64,000 nucleotides of DNA, taken from NCBI RefSeq assembly GCF_020360975.1, contig NW_025408671.1, positions 2,976,001-3,040,000 of the forward strand, given 5' to 3'. Under the pieces are notes generated by a model. That model was not told the DNA's origin and did no database searches. It saw nothing but the letters and a program-made list of their open reading frames with translations. This DNA is from Hirsutella rhossiliensis. Taxonomy: Eukaryota; Ascomycota; Sordariomycetes; Hypocreales; Ophiocordycipitaceae. A program made the position numbers and the translations under genes. Of this stretch, positions 34,535 to 47,529 are shown in pieces (within the stretch, counting starts at the first letter, position 1; every line of letters begins with the position of its first letter).

Positions 34535-37500
34535 GGCGGACTGCGGGCGTCTCGATGTGTGTCGGCGTTGCTGTTACTCGAGCATGGACGAGTGAGTGAG
34601 GAACAGGAGAGAGAAAGAGCAGCCTGCAGCTTATCAGGGGAAAGCAATGGTTCAAGGGAAAGCAATAGTGCAGCTGAGAGCCACGTCATTTGCGCCGTCT
34701 CTGGCTGCCAAGAAACCGTGCCTTGGCCAGGCGTAGAGCAGGGGCATGTTGCAATTACGGCGGCGGGGTTGCTCAGCTTCGCCCGTCTCTCGCTTCGAGG
34801 CATCGCCCAGTTATCGGGACGAACAAGACAAAGAGGGGGCTGGGGGTTGGTCATCGTCGAGGCCCAATGTCAGTGTCATTGAATCATTGTCATTGTCGAT
34901 GCTCTCGGACACGGGCAAGTGGGGCCGGCCGGTGGCTGGTGGAAGCCGAGGTGGCTGGGGGCGGGGCCGAAGCGGCGGCAGCTCCCGCGCCCTTCAGAAC
35001 CTTGACGGCCAGCTACCCTAGAGCCCTTGTCCAACTCGGATAAAGGGGAGACAAAGCCATTGTTGAAACCAACACAGCGTCTGAGGAACGAAAGAGCCCC
35101 TCTTCACTGCCAGACTCGATATGGCAACACTTGGCTCGTCTCACACACTGACAGCCAACTTGACTCGGGCCAGCAGCACCTTTGCGATGCGTCTCAGCTC
35201 TCCATATCCTCTCCAAGCCCGACGAGCGGCGTCCGCTCAGCACCTTTCACAGCGCCTCGGACCGCTGGCGACGACCACAATCACGCAAGAAGAATCGTCG
35301 AACCAGGCAGCCAGCCCGTGCGTCGCCGCTGTCATGTCATGCCAGGCCAAGCCGGAGCGCCCCTCCCCCGCTTCCTTTTGATAGATGCCCATGGCAAAAA
35401 GCAGCGCTCGCTCGCGGGGTCACAACGACTGGCCCGTGAGCCCCAGCACGGCTCTCTCCATCCCGAGACGCCCGTTGCATTGCATCTCGCCTTGCTTCCA
35501 TGGGAGGCCCGTTTGCTTGCTTCCCGCAGCCATGCCCTTTGCCCGCGGGGTGAGTGAGAGGCAGCAAGGGAGGGTGTGCGTGCGCACGTCCCGAGTCCGT
35601 CCGCAACCATATCGTGGACGCCAGACTCGCGATCCGCCCCGGGTGGACACTTGCCGCTCAACCGAGCCACGCTTGACTGCAAAGCGTCGCGTGAAAAGAA
35701 GCTGCACCATCGCCCCCTCGCATCCTCCATCCTCCATCCTCTCGCCGTCACCCGAGGCAAAGGATGGAAGTTTGCCATGCCGCCCCCCCTCACGCACCCC
35801 CCCATGGGACGTCTGCAAGCCACCGGTGGTACCTTGGGGGCCCAAGCCAACAAAGACAAGCTCTGTTTGAAAAACCGCGCGGCGTTTGACATGTCGGGGC
35901 ACTGGTCCGCAGTTGCATGCCATCCCTTCTCTTGCCTTTCGGAAGAGGATGTCTTTTGTCGCTCGACAGCCGCGTAAGCCCCGTTCGTCGCCGTCCTGCT
36001 GATCGTGACTAGCCCAGTCTGGCCAAGCCTCCCATGACGGCTTCTCAGAATCTAGCACGGGCGTAGATGCTTTTTCGGTCCTGAACCAGCAAGAGAAAAC
36101 ATTGGAAAAAGAAGCCAGAGGGGGAGATTGAAACCAAAAAGCAACGGGCAAGCCCAAGTGGACTGTCTGACCACCTCGAGCAAGGCCTCTCCACACCAAC
36201 TGGCAACGTGTTGCGGCGTGCCGAGAGGGGGGAAAGGGTCGAGGGAGAGACATATGCTGCCAACACTTTTTACTCTGCCCAACTGTCTGCGCAAAAACGC
36301 GCATCGGCCGCGGCAACATGCTTTGCTTTTCCTAGCTCAACACCACTGGGTTAGCCGGGTGAGCCGTGAGCGTCGAAAAATGGCGAAGCCGCGGTCCGCA
36401 AACGCCTTGGTAATCGCATCGCACCCTCTCCCACAAGTGACAGGAGCCCACGGCATCCATTGAGCAAGCGTGTTGCTGGTTCGGCGGCAAATCTACGACG
36501 CAATGTTTTGTGCGACTTCATTCATACTGGCCCGGGAAATGCCGATTCGGAACACCCAAAAAACACCTCCTGCGGCCCTCGGAGCAATAGTCCCCCCAAT
36601 CTGACAGTGCATCGCACTTCTCCGAGGCCTTGGGTGGCGCAGCAGCCTAGGGCGCAATGGGATGAAGAAACAAGGCTCGTCTGAAGCCGACGGCTGCTCG
36701 TTTCTTCTTGCGCCCAAGAAAGCAGACATGGACGACTTCCCCGAGCCATTGCACTTCAACCGGCTTTGGTCGTGCAAAACTAACTCGAATCCGTTAGTTT
36801 TCGCAGCTATTGTGTAGACAAGACGACGCCCCCGGGCCAGCAGAAACATGGTATCCGAAAATTCCTTATTTCGCGCCCGTCTCCAGCAACCGAATCCTTG
36901 GATAAGCAGGGATCGAGAGCGCTCAATAGTCCATCCTGGGCCGCCCGCGAGAGAAGAACAACTGCAGGGCACTTTCAGGGTTCAACCAGGGTTGGGACAG
37001 CCTGTGCGCAACTCCGAGCAGACGGAAAACGGTACTGGTAGTCAGCGAACCGGCGGTTGATTCGTCACAGGATCAGCCATCGATCTCGGGTGCAGCGATG
37101 GACGCAAGAAATCTGGCGTGTACTTGCAGCGATCGTCGTGCCGGCGGTGAGGACTCGACGACGGGACGCCCGCGCTGCTGCCAGATTTCGGCCAGAGACA
37201 GGCTGATTTGCTCTAGCCTGAAGATTGGCGTGGACCCTCGGGAAACCCAGTCGTCCGGAAAAAGGCTAAAGTGAAGATGATTGAACCTTTCACGAAGACA
37301 GGTGCGGGCGCAGACAAGGGGCTTCACGGGCCTAAGCCAGGATGACGGCCTAGTGCCTGCGTTAGCTGGCCTGGTGCTTCCGCGGGCCGGCTGGCCGTTT
37401 TCCAATCCAATAGGCCTATCCATCCATCAATGAAACATGTGTGTGTGATGAACGGGAGGAACAGCAGGCGTGTGCTGAACCGCGGACGTGGCGGTATGTC

Positions 37501-39229
37501 AACGAGCTTCAGCGTCGGTTGGAGTTGTTTGCGCCACTCGTTTCAAGAGAGCCTCGCATGTGAAACAGAACGACAACTGGTTTTGTCACTGAAAACTTCC
37601 AGAAGTCATGCCAAATTCCATGTACCGGACCCACGTTGCAATTTGCAATTTGAATTTGGCTCGGAAATCCGGGGATCAGACCAAGCAGGGCCAGACTACC
37701 AGGGCCAGCCCCGACCCCGGTCGACTGGGGGGGGATCTCTCATGTCTCAATGCGACAACTTGGCCACACGGCTGCGCATCCGGGCCGTTGACAGTGACAG
37801 GCCCATGACCATGAGCTCCAAGCGGCCCCTGCCACTTTGACCTGTGGGAGCTGCGAAACCAGACGGCGGGCTAGCGTTTGGTGTGTTATAGCAGTCGTGG
37901 TTTTCCCATCCGGGTGCATTGACCAGAGCTCCGAGGCGACGACGCTCGACCATGCGAGGCCCGCCATTGAATGCTGGGCATGGCATGTCTTGTCGTCAGC
38001 ACATATGACCAAGCTGGGCTGCCGGTAGTTGGCGTGCAACGGCGCACATGGGCAAGCGTCGACTATGCAGGCTTGGCAGAGCCATCGAAAGTTTTTCTTC
38101 TTCTGCTTGTTCATTTCACGCCCTCGTATAGCCCGGCAGTGCTCGGTACGGGATTCTGAGCCCCGGACAGTCGGTTGGGCGGCCGCGGACGAACGAAGAG
38201 ATGGGCCAGGGTAACCAACAGCAGACGACGGCCCAACCACCAGTGTCGGTCGGTGGCAAGCGGCTCTGTCTCAAACGAGGTTAGCATGACGCTATTCCTA
38301 CGGCCGTGACAAGTGGAGCGAGCGTCGTCTAAGGAACAAGAGAGGGCTCTCCCCGACGCCGCTGGGGGTGGATTGGAAAAAGCCGCCGGTTCCGCAGACT
38401 TGTTGATGAGCTCGGCATCCCGGCCCTTTTGGCGAACGACAAGCCCCCGAAATGACCAGATGCAACTTGCACCTGCGCCCCAATTGCACTTGCGTCGTGG
38501 CGAGAGTTCAAGAGAGAGACGCCCCCCGTGAAGGATCAGCGGACCCTTCTGCTCTCGCGCGCTGGACCCTTCTTCCCCCCCCAAAGCGATGGAACCCCCC
38601 CGGGTGTTGAGGACTGTGTCGGCGCTGGACAAAGAGAGTGACGGGCTGAGACGACGAGAGGCAGCTGGGGGCGGGCGTCGTAGGTCGAATGCCTGACATG
38701 GGCACTGCGAGGAGGAGGGATGAAGCAGCGAGCGAGGAGGTGTGCATGTGCAGGAGCGTATGCAGGCGCACGCAACAAGCTGTCCAGTAGGTGTTGTGTA
38801 GAACGATGGTGGAGATGATGATGACTGACTGACGGTGATGGTGGTTGAGCTGTGCGTACAGTACGGAGTACAGTACATGCAGCAGGTAGAATAGCTGCAT
38901 CCGCGTACCTGCGTCGTCGACAGGGTGCACAAAGTTTTACAGCTGGAAGTACCGGGTACCGAAAGCACGGCACTAATCCTGTGATCATGTGCAGCACAGA
39001 CGAGCAGAGACGAGCAGCGGCCTCGGATGGCCCACTGCCATGGTGCAATGGCGATGAGTCGTGGACGGACAAATGATGATTGCCGCCGTCCAACCGATTC
39101 TGTGCCTTGGCTCTCTCTCATCTCTCTCATCCTGCACAAAGTCCCCGAGGGGGCCCCAGGCTAATGCAAGGTACGGCCTCCTTCCTGGCTTAGTATGTTA
39201 TGCGCACATGTGTGTGCACGTCGGAGCAG

Positions 39230-39285
39230 GGTACCTACCAAGGTACCGATGTACCTAGATAGATACCTAGGTATCTAGGTATATA
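39230..39285. repeat. TACCTA/TAGGTA palindromic run
   Basis: Repeated ACCTA and TAGGT words overlap to form nested inverted repeats around TACCTAGGTATCTAGGTA. Similar runs appear at about 17461-17490, 43290-43340 and 44530-44570. They look like a genome-wide simple repeat of this fungus. Confidence 0.75.
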
Positions 39286-42200
39286 ACCATAACCCGTACA
39301 CACGGAGTATAATAGTACCTCGACTGGTACGGATACTCCGTAGACGACAGAACGAAAAAAAGACGGGAAACAAGTCACAGACGACGCCCCTGCCAACACT
39401 CGTCGATGCGAATCATGATGAGCATTGCAAAGGAAATAAGGCGCGGATATTGAACGAAGGCGTGTACAGTACATATGTATGTACAGTACGGAGTACAATG
39501 CCATGCAAAATGCCAAGGCATCGCAGCCCCGCCACATCCTGGCAGCAGAACTCAGTCGTCGGCTCGGATGACGACGAGATGCCCCTTCTGGCACACCGCC
39601 GGGAGAGGAAGAAAAGCTTCCATCTCCGTTCGCAACGGGCATGCCATGCCAAGGGGCGTCACATGAAGCCACGTTTGCCCGCTGTCCTTGTCTCGCCCGC
39701 CCATCCCATTCTCATATGCCGTCCCGCACGCGAGTACATATGATATGGATCCATGACTGTCATGTGCTTTCGTACTCTATATTTATATCTGCCTACCTAC
39801 GTATATATATTTATATTATATATATCTGCATGTATCCCTACACCACCGGTTATCATCTGGTGTAATGTACTGTACAAAAGTATCCGCTCACCTCTCTCCG
39901 TATGTGCGCACATGTACTGTACGCCCGAAGCATCGGCTCCATACACACTCAAAGGCCCTGCGCGAGATCGGACGACGCCGCGCCATTTTAAACGTCACCG
40001 TCCTCATGCTGGCTGGGCTTCCTTCTCGGCCAAAGAACAGGGTATGTAAGCTCATGCAAGCCTCCCCAGGCGTGCAATGCGTCACGGTCGTGCATAACGC
40101 CGCGCAACGGCACAGAGCGTCTTTCAGCGCATGCTGGCAAGGTGCTACAAGGGCTGAGCAAGGGACTGTACCTACCCTACCGAGCATCGCACAATAAGGC
40201 TCGTACAGTACACACACGGCAAGGCAGGGCACGGTATCTGGACGGCCCAGTTGTGCCTCCGAGGTACGGTACTGTACGTAGCATTACACAAGTGTCGACA
40301 TCAGAGTCTGTAAACTACAGCACAAGCCAACCGCGGGCTGCAGGTGCAGGTGCAGGTGCAGGGCTCGCCCGTCGGCGCTGACGAATCCTGTCCTCGGCAA
40401 CCAATGCGCCTGTTATCTTTTTCATTAATAAACCCTGTCCGGTCGCATGCGCTAAGGTTTCAGGCTCACCCACCGGCCAATGGGACAGCTGCCGCACATT
40501 TTAGCCCCCGCCCCAATTGCCCTAGTGGCGTCTAATATTGACGGCCGAGGCGATACAACTTCATGCAATTCCATTTCAATTTTTTTTTTGGCAATCTTTG
40601 CAATTACTATACTGTACGCGCACATCTATCTCCTCGCGTGCATTGTATTCATAACATTGCAAGATGAGCGGCATTGAAAAACACTCATCTTGTAATGCTT
40701 GGGTTGGGCCGCCGTCCGGTGATTGATATCTCCGGATTGATGTGCACGTATGCACTGACCGCACCCGAGGAAAAGGGTCAAAGCCGTATGCAAGGTACCG
40801 GACCGGACTGCACTCGGTAAACCATTCACTTACCCGTCCGATGGTTTTGGGTTGCCCTGGACAAGGCACAGCGTCCAACCCGAGAGATCGATATCTGCAC
40901 GTCCTGTACTGTAGTCACTCGTGTGCTGTCTAGAATGAGCAGTTGCGAGGCCAGGTACTGCACGGGCACAGACGTAGTCGCCCGGGCCATGAGGACAAGC
41001 CATCGACACACATGATATCATACATTAGACGTCAATATGACATATGTACACGCTACACGCATCCACCGGATCAACAGGGGCTCTCCCCTCAATGCTTCTC
41101 CATCTTGTTGATGAACAACCCGGCCTGTCATCAATGCTTGAAGCTGGGCTCAGCTGCTCGCCAGCACGTTGCTTCGCCCGTCAGTACAGTACTGTACTGC
41201 ACTTGGCGGTGACAAGGAATGCTAGCGTTGCATCTCCAAAGCTCCGATCTACAGTACTGACTGGCCAGTCGATGGGAACCAGAGGTACGGAGTAGTATTG
41301 TGTGCCTGGCGGAGGGCAGACCGGCCGGCCCGACCTGGCATTCACCTTCGGGAACACATCTGGTGGCAAATTGAGTGCATGCTGTTTCTGCAAGCTTGGG
41401 AGCGGGCAGCTGCAAACGCAACCGGGCATTGGATCGGATCAACCTTGCGCCTCGCGGCTGCCGTGCTGTGGTGATGGTCTGTGTCTCGGCGTTGTGAGGT
41501 GCCCCCATTGGATACCCATCAATGCCTGCCTGGCCCGGCACCCCTGCTTCCGTTCCTGTCCAACGACTTCAATGTCAGCTCCATGAGTCGCCGCTCTGGC
41601 GGCATTGGCCAATTAGTCGGCTGAGCTCGGCATGGCTTCATGGCGTACTTTTCCTTCGCCATCCAATGCTGGTGGATAGACGGACGAGCTCCTGACTCAG
41701 ACGTCGTTGGCTTGCTCGCTGCTGGCAAATGGCTCGGGACAGAGACAGCTCCGTCCTCAGCTCGGCGGGGCACCTGATATCGGGGCGTCATCCCCTGGAG
41801 CACTTGATGCTCGTCGTCGGTGGAAACCAGCCAAAAAGCAAGCAAGCAGCCAGTTGGAGACGAGTGGTGACCTGCAAACGTGTGCCGCAAGGGACGGGCC
41901 ATGCACAATAAGCGGCTGTATCGGGATGTTCTGGCCACGATGGGAGTTTGTGCGAGGTGCCCCGACTTCGCTATTGGGGTTTCCCCCGCGGACAAACTTT
42001 GCCGTGGGCTGTTCTATGCCTTTCTTTTTCAAGCGTCCCCTGCTTTGCCTGCTGAATCACTTTTTCCCTTGTCTCTTGCCTGTGCTTGTCGCGTGTGTGC
42101 GAGTGCGTGTGTGTGAGTGTGGGAGAGGATGGGGGGAGGGGTGGAACCGTGGGAGGGACATGGCTAGAGGAGCACTTCCACCATATCTACCATACAGTAG

Positions 42201-43068
42201 CCCTCTTGCCCCGTGGCAAAGCCGGCAAGCACCAGATGTGATTGGCGAGAATTGAAAAAAAAAAAATTCCAAAAAAAAAACAAGTAAAAGCCAGACGGAC
42301 GTCGATTAGGCGCGTGGGTTGGCTTGCATGGTTTCTTCTTGGCTGTGGGCAAACCCGCGCTGCATCCAACACCCATGGACAGCGTCAAGCGAGACGATGA
42401 CGAAGCTGGAGGCACCAGCGCACAAGAGTGAAGACCGGCAAACCCACCACCTTCAAACGCGATCCACTTGGCGCTGGATTATCATGCCCCGAGTTCTCTG
42501 TTCATGTCATCATCATCCATGGACGGGTGCCGCTGCTGCGACCTCTTGAGTTGGGGACAACTGTAGATCGCCATCAGCCGCCGTGACGTGATGAAGATGA
42601 AAAGAAAGGCCGTGGCCGTCATGCCGTGTCTCCCCTGTCAATACTTGCGGGAAACTGTTGTTGGCCTTGTCGAGCCGCCGTCTCGTCGGCCACAGGCTTG
42701 CCGTCAGAGCACACAGCGCGTCTGCATGTGCCTTGCATTGGCCAAGCGCATGCTGGTGTGACAGATGGACAGGCGTGGCCAATGGCGGAGGGCGATGCAA
42801 GATGGGGGCCGTCATTGGCAGACGAGCCAGCGAGCAGGCAAGCAGCAAGCAGAGCAGGAAGCAAAGCAGCAAGCAAGGAGGGCGCCCTCTCAGGCTCTCC
42901 CACTGCACAGGCTTTGTGCTTTGTGCACGCCGCTGCTGCTTGCATGGTCTGAGCTCATGGTCCTATCATATGCAGGGTTATGCATGGCTTGTGACTCGGT
43001 TTGCATTACACGGTGGGTTGTGCGCGAGCGAGTGCGTGCGCGCGCGCCAACCCGGCGACGGGCACACC

Positions 43069-43120
43069 ACCACCATCAACGACCACCATCAACGACCACC
43101 ATCAACGACCACCATCAAGG
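43069..43120. repeat. 13-bp tandem repeat (ACGACCACCATCA)
   Basis: Three to four copies of a 13-base unit lie in tandem with almost no differences, preceded by a CACCACCACCATCA start. No gene spans it. Confidence 0.9.
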
Positions 43121-44203
43121 GACGGGAATGCATCATGTGGATCGAGCGGTGGTGAGTGGCCCGAAAAGTTTGGATTTTTTTTGTCAGCGTTAGAGGCCGC
43201 CGGCCATTCCTTTGCACTGGAGTTACAGGTGCTGAGTGCCTGCTACTGTATGTACTGTAAGTCGAGTTTGGGGGTGTGGCAGCCTGCCTACCATACCTAT
43301 GGTAGGTACCTAACTTACCTACCATCCTACCTACCCAACTGGGAAGGTTCCAACTGCGCCGTTGGCACAGGTGCTTATGCGCGGCTGAGCAAGAAGCGTG
43401 CTGTACTCTACTTATACTGTACGGTAGGCGCTGTGCATACATAGGTAGGTTTGCATGTGTGTATGCATCCCATCCTCCTCTGTGCGGATTCTCGTATGGG
43501 CCCGTGGCATGGATGTCTTTCGTCCATGCATGGGGCATTTTTCTTTCCCGGTCTCTCGCGCTTCCTTTTCTTCCTTTTCTTCCTTTTCTTCCTTCTGGGG
43601 TTTGCTGCCGTTGCCGGCCCAGTCGGGGGTTCGAGAAGGCGGTTTCAAAGTACCGCGGGGAACGGGGCTACTCGGCCTAGCCGTCCGCGGTACATCCGGC
43701 ACACGGTGCTGAGCCCGGTAAAAGAGGCACGAGCGCCATGGGTGCCAACCAAGCGAGTGGTAGTAGTCGCAGTAGTCGCAGCGGAGGGCGTACAGCACTG
43801 TCCAAGGTTGACGGTTGACATGATTTCTTCATTTGCGCGTCCGTAATCAAGACTCAGGCACAGCGGGCGGCAGCGGCGGCAGGTGTGCGTGCGCTGTAGG
43901 TAAGGCAGACGCCTATTCGCAACGAGCTCGGTCTCTGCTCCGGGGCCAGGTATGTACATGCTGTACAGTACCTAGTCCGTACCGACACTACAGTGCTCAG
44001 TGCAGGACCCTCCTCGTCTTCATTGGCCGGGGTCTGCGGCTGGTGTGCTCTAGATTTAGAACACGCAGGCGAGCAGGTACTTGCTTGGCTGGATGTGGCC
44101 GACAGACAGCAAGCATCGGTGCTGTACCTAAAGTAGGTACTAAGTATGTATGTATGTACAGCAGCTGCGCCATGCTGGCTGTCCACGACCGGTGACGGCA
44201 CAC

Positions 44204-44241
44204 ATCCATCCATCCATCCATCCATCCACCCATCCATCCAG
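44204..44241. repeat. CATC tetranucleotide microsatellite
   Basis: Nine to ten CATC units with one CACC variant lie in the intergenic desert. Confidence 0.92.
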
Positions 44242-45689
44242 TTGGCAAAACGGCCGCCTCGCTTCCAGCATCGGTTGCGCTGCGCCGTGCCCGTGGGTGA
44301 GAGAGAGACGCGGGTGACGACGGCTGGGCGGTACGTGCAAGCCTGCAGGCCGGTACATGGTCTGTACATGGTCTACACATGGACGTATATGGACTTATAT
44401 GGACGGGGGCGCTCGGGTCTGGGTACTCGGCGCATATCTGCGAGGTACCTGCCTGATCTTGCGAAGGTCATGTCCGACCACCGTCTGCTGTAGTAGAGTC
44501 AAGCACCCACCGAAGCCTCTGACCGTACTCGGTAGGTAGGTACCTACCTAGGTTAGGTACTAGGCACCTTACTTACAGTGCCTCCAGTCTTCATGATAAA
44601 TGTCTGCGTCTAGACACATGCACCGTGATGGTTGGTCACCCGCGTCTTGTCAACTCTCTGGTCTGGTCTGCCTTGGCTGGCTCCTGACCAGTCTCTGCTC
44701 CAGTCTCTGTGCCGGCGATGAATGGGCAGCCTCTGCGGGCCGGCCTAGGCGCCGTGCTAGTTGCTAGCAGCAAAGTAGAACGGCCAGTCCCTCGATCCTC
44801 GGCCCTTGGTCGTCTTGTCCCGCCCAACACCCGCCCGCCGGCACCGCCCACCATGCTTCTCGCAGCCAGGCCTGAGTGGCCCGTTCGGACAGGGGTCCGG
44901 GAGGGGCCCGGGAGGGGTGGCTTCAGGACAGACACCCAACCGTGCCGCCTCGCCCGCCGCAACGGACCCTGGCTCGGGCCCCGCTCTGGTCGCCCTAGTC
45001 AGCTTGGGTGAGACAGGCGTGGAGGCAACCTCGAGCGTTCCCACTTGGGCCATGCCTATCGCTGCTGGTCGTCTCTTGGTTGGCCCGGTCCCGCCTGTTG
45101 ATCCTGGCCGCGTACGTATGTCGTATGTCGTATGTCGTATGTACTGTACCTACTTATGCCTCCACGGACCCCGTCACCCATCATCACCACTTGATCGGCA
45201 ACCCAGTACGGACGGATACTCTGGTGTTTTTTATGCCCTCGCCTCGTCCGTCGTCTTCTTCTACTTCTACTTCTACTTCTTCTTCATCTTCATCTTCTTC
45301 TTTCGTGGCTCGATCTACTTTAAACCTTGGCATCGCTCGCCTCTTTTTTTCCTTGCTCGAGGTTCCTGTCCTTCCTTTGACCAACTCAGCCAGGCCCTTC
45401 GGCAACCACCATCACCAGAACCACTCAAACAGGGGAGCGGAATCCCATGTACAACATCGCAAACCGCGTCGAGCCCATTCTCTAGCCAGTTCTTCCGCTC
45501 TTTGAAAGACTGTCGTCCACTCCTTGCGCGAGGACCGAAGACCCTCCAACCACCCGTCGTTTCCACGACGAGCCCTGTACACTACCCACCAACCCGCCAT
45601 CTACAGTATATACACTTAATCGACCCCGAGACGCCCGCGAATAGACTGAGCAACACAACCACGGCATCAAACGCAGTCCTGTCTGCCGA

Positions 45690-45740
45690 GGTGAGAAGAC
45701 CCGCGTCGTCTCTCTCGTGAGCCGCCACTGACACGGTCAG
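45690..45740 (+). other. Probable 5'UTR intron ending at the start codon
   Basis: GTGAGA at 45690 after CTGCCGAG, a branch-like CACTGACAC and CAG at 45738-45740 fit an intron of about 51 bases whose acceptor touches the ATG of the Msn2-like gene. An open frame upstream (44806-45720) would join in frame, so an N-terminal extension cannot be ruled out, but it is low-complexity. Confidence 0.5.
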
Positions 45741-47529
45741 ATGGACCCGTCAATCGTGCCTCAAGCACCTGTCTTCTTCTTCAAGCACGACTCCCAAGGC
45801 CTGCAGCAGACGACCATGTATCCCGCCATGCGCCCGCTGGCCTCGACCGCCATGTTCTCGCGGCCCGGCTCCTCGTCGTGCTCGCAGCCGCCCACGCTCT
45901 TCAGCAACGGCCCCTCGGCCATGACTCCCACGAGCTCGCCCCAGCCGGCGCACCACAAGCCCGTCATCATGCTCGACACCGAGTTTGGCGACTGCCCATA
46001 CTTCCCGGCTACGCCGCCACTGTCCACCTCGGGCAGCGCCATGGGCAGCCCCAAGAGCTTCGAGGTCCTACAGACGCCCATGAACCCCATGTTCTCGGGT
46101 CTCGACGACCTGGGCAAGACGGGCCTCGAACCCGTCGACTTGGTCTCGGTCCTGGAGTGGTCCAGCTGCGGATCCCCGCCCATGACACCTGGTGAGTGCC
46201 TACCTCATCTTGACTCTCCGATGCAATGGGGGATACGCCTCGGCACCCCCATTGTCCCAAGTGGAAAATGCCACCCTGGTGCAGTCGTGCTCGAGTCGTG
46301 ACGTCCGCCTGGTCCGCCTGGTCCGCCCCATGGTACCTTGGCTGATAGCGGGGTCCGTCGGCTAACCCGTATTGGGCACAGTGTACCTTCAATCTCACGT
46401 CGCCTCGCTAAGCTGCACCACAAGCGACCTCTCCACCGCATCCTGCCCGTCTCTGTCTCCGTCGCCCACGCCTTACGCGCGTTCCATTGCGTCGGAGAAC
46501 GACGTTGACTTTTGTGACCCGCGGAACCTGACTGTCTCGGCCGGCCCCTCCAACCCGTCGCTGGGCCCCGACTTCAAGCTTGCCGGCCACGACGAGCCCC
46601 GGGCGGACCAGGCCGCTGCTGCCCCCTCCGCCTTGACTCAGCTCCCGTTCGACTTCAGCTCTGCCGTGCCCCACGGCCTGCCCATCTTCGAGGACCCGTC
46701 CGACCTGGACTCGGAAGACGGCTTCAGCACTCTGGTCAGCCTGGGGGAGCGGAGCGTTGCTGACGTGTCCCGCCCTCGAGCCTGCACCGGCTCGTCCGTC
46801 GTTTCACTGGGCCACGGCAGCTTCATCAGCGACGACGACTTTCGCTTTGACCAAGGCGAGGCCTTCCAGTTCCCCTCTCTTCCCAGCCCGCCCTGCAGCA
46901 TCGACTCTTCAGTCGACGACAAGCACGAGGACAAGCGCCAAAAGACGGCTGTCGATGACGACAGCTGCAGCGAGCAGCCCATGATGAACACGGCCGCCAG
47001 CGACTCCCAGTCGAGAGACGACCACCAGCACTCGGAAAAGGCCGCGTCGGTCGCCTCGGACTCCAACGCCTCTTCCAACTCTGATGCCCCTGACACCCCT
47101 CATGCTGCCCCCACTACCCGCCGCGGCCGCAAGCAGTCCCTCACCGAGGACCCGTCCAAGACGTTCGTCTGCGAGCTCTGTAACCGACGATTTCGTCGCC
47201 AGGAGCATTTGAAGCGCCATTACCGCTCTCTACATACCCAGGAGAAGCCCTTTGAGTGCAACGAGTGCGGCAAGAAGTTTTCGCGCAGCGATAACCTCGC
47301 CCAGCACGCCAGGACCCATGCTGGTGGTGCCATCGTCATGAACCTCATCGAAAACGCCGACGGGTCCGTCTACGATGCCGGCATGGGGCCTGGGTCTGCT
47401 GTCGATGACTACGCAAACTTTGGCAAGGTGCTCTTCCAGATCGCCTCCGAAGTTCCCGGCAGCGCGAGCGAGCTGTCTTCGGAAGAGGGCAACGACCAAG
47501 GCAAGAAGAAGCGGAAGCGCTCCGGCTGA
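45741..47529 (+). CDS. msn2: C2H2 zinc finger stress transcription factor, Msn2/Msn4-like
   Basis: A 532-residue nuclear factor from two exons (45741-46191 and 46382-47529, stop TGA). Msn2/4 proteins bind stress response elements with the AGGGG core and activate stress genes; filamentous fungal relatives (Seb1, MSN2) affect stress tolerance, conidiation and, in insect pathogens, virulence. Two adjacent C2H2 fingers lie near the C-terminus: [24 protein letters not shown] and, after a TQEKPF linker, [23 protein letters not shown], at about residues 405-465. The contact residues RQEHLKR and RSDNLAQ are those of the Msn2/4 group. The N-terminal two-thirds is Ser/Pro-rich with acidic patches ([11 protein letters not shown]) as in activation domains. 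A basic tail GKKKRKRSG may be a nuclear signal. A 190-base intron follows codon 150. The 11 kb upstream region is unusually long. Confidence 0.94.

Larger units (their letters stand above)
38856..45149. repeat. Dispersed cluster of GTACAGTAC / GTACTGTAC words
   Basis: Exact copies of the 9-mer or its reverse complement occur at 38856, 38868, 39464, 39481, 39867, 39914, 40203, 40269, 41184, 41189, 43963 and 45141. Two more lie outside this block at 10894 and 17935. All copies I found are in non-coding DNA. Many neighbouring words differ by one base (for example CTGTACAGTTAC near 17600). Confidence 0.85.
34535..45740. other. 11 kb gene desert upstream of the Msn2-like gene
   Basis: No convincing gene is present over about 11.2 kb. 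The longest open frame (35420-36319, minus, 299 codons) is composition-biased and overlapped by frames on the other strand, and resembles no family I know. From about 38.8 kb onward the DNA is dense in short palindromic words (GTACAGTAC and its reverse complement, TACCTAGGTA, TACGGAGTA) and microsatellites. The Crh promoter must be at the left end and the transcription-factor promoter at the right. Long non-coding transcripts are possible but cannot be seen from sequence alone. Confidence 0.6.

Noticed and set aside
35420..36319. Minus-strand open frame of 299 codons in the gene desert
   Set aside because: No domain, biased composition, competing open frames on the other strand, and no promoter or splice context.
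44806..45720. Plus-strand open frame directly upstream of the Msn2-like gene
   Set aside because: It covers pyrimidine-rich leader-like sequence and microsatellites (TTC runs). It could join in frame through a splice, but the ATG at 45741 gives a normal Msn2-like N-terminus.
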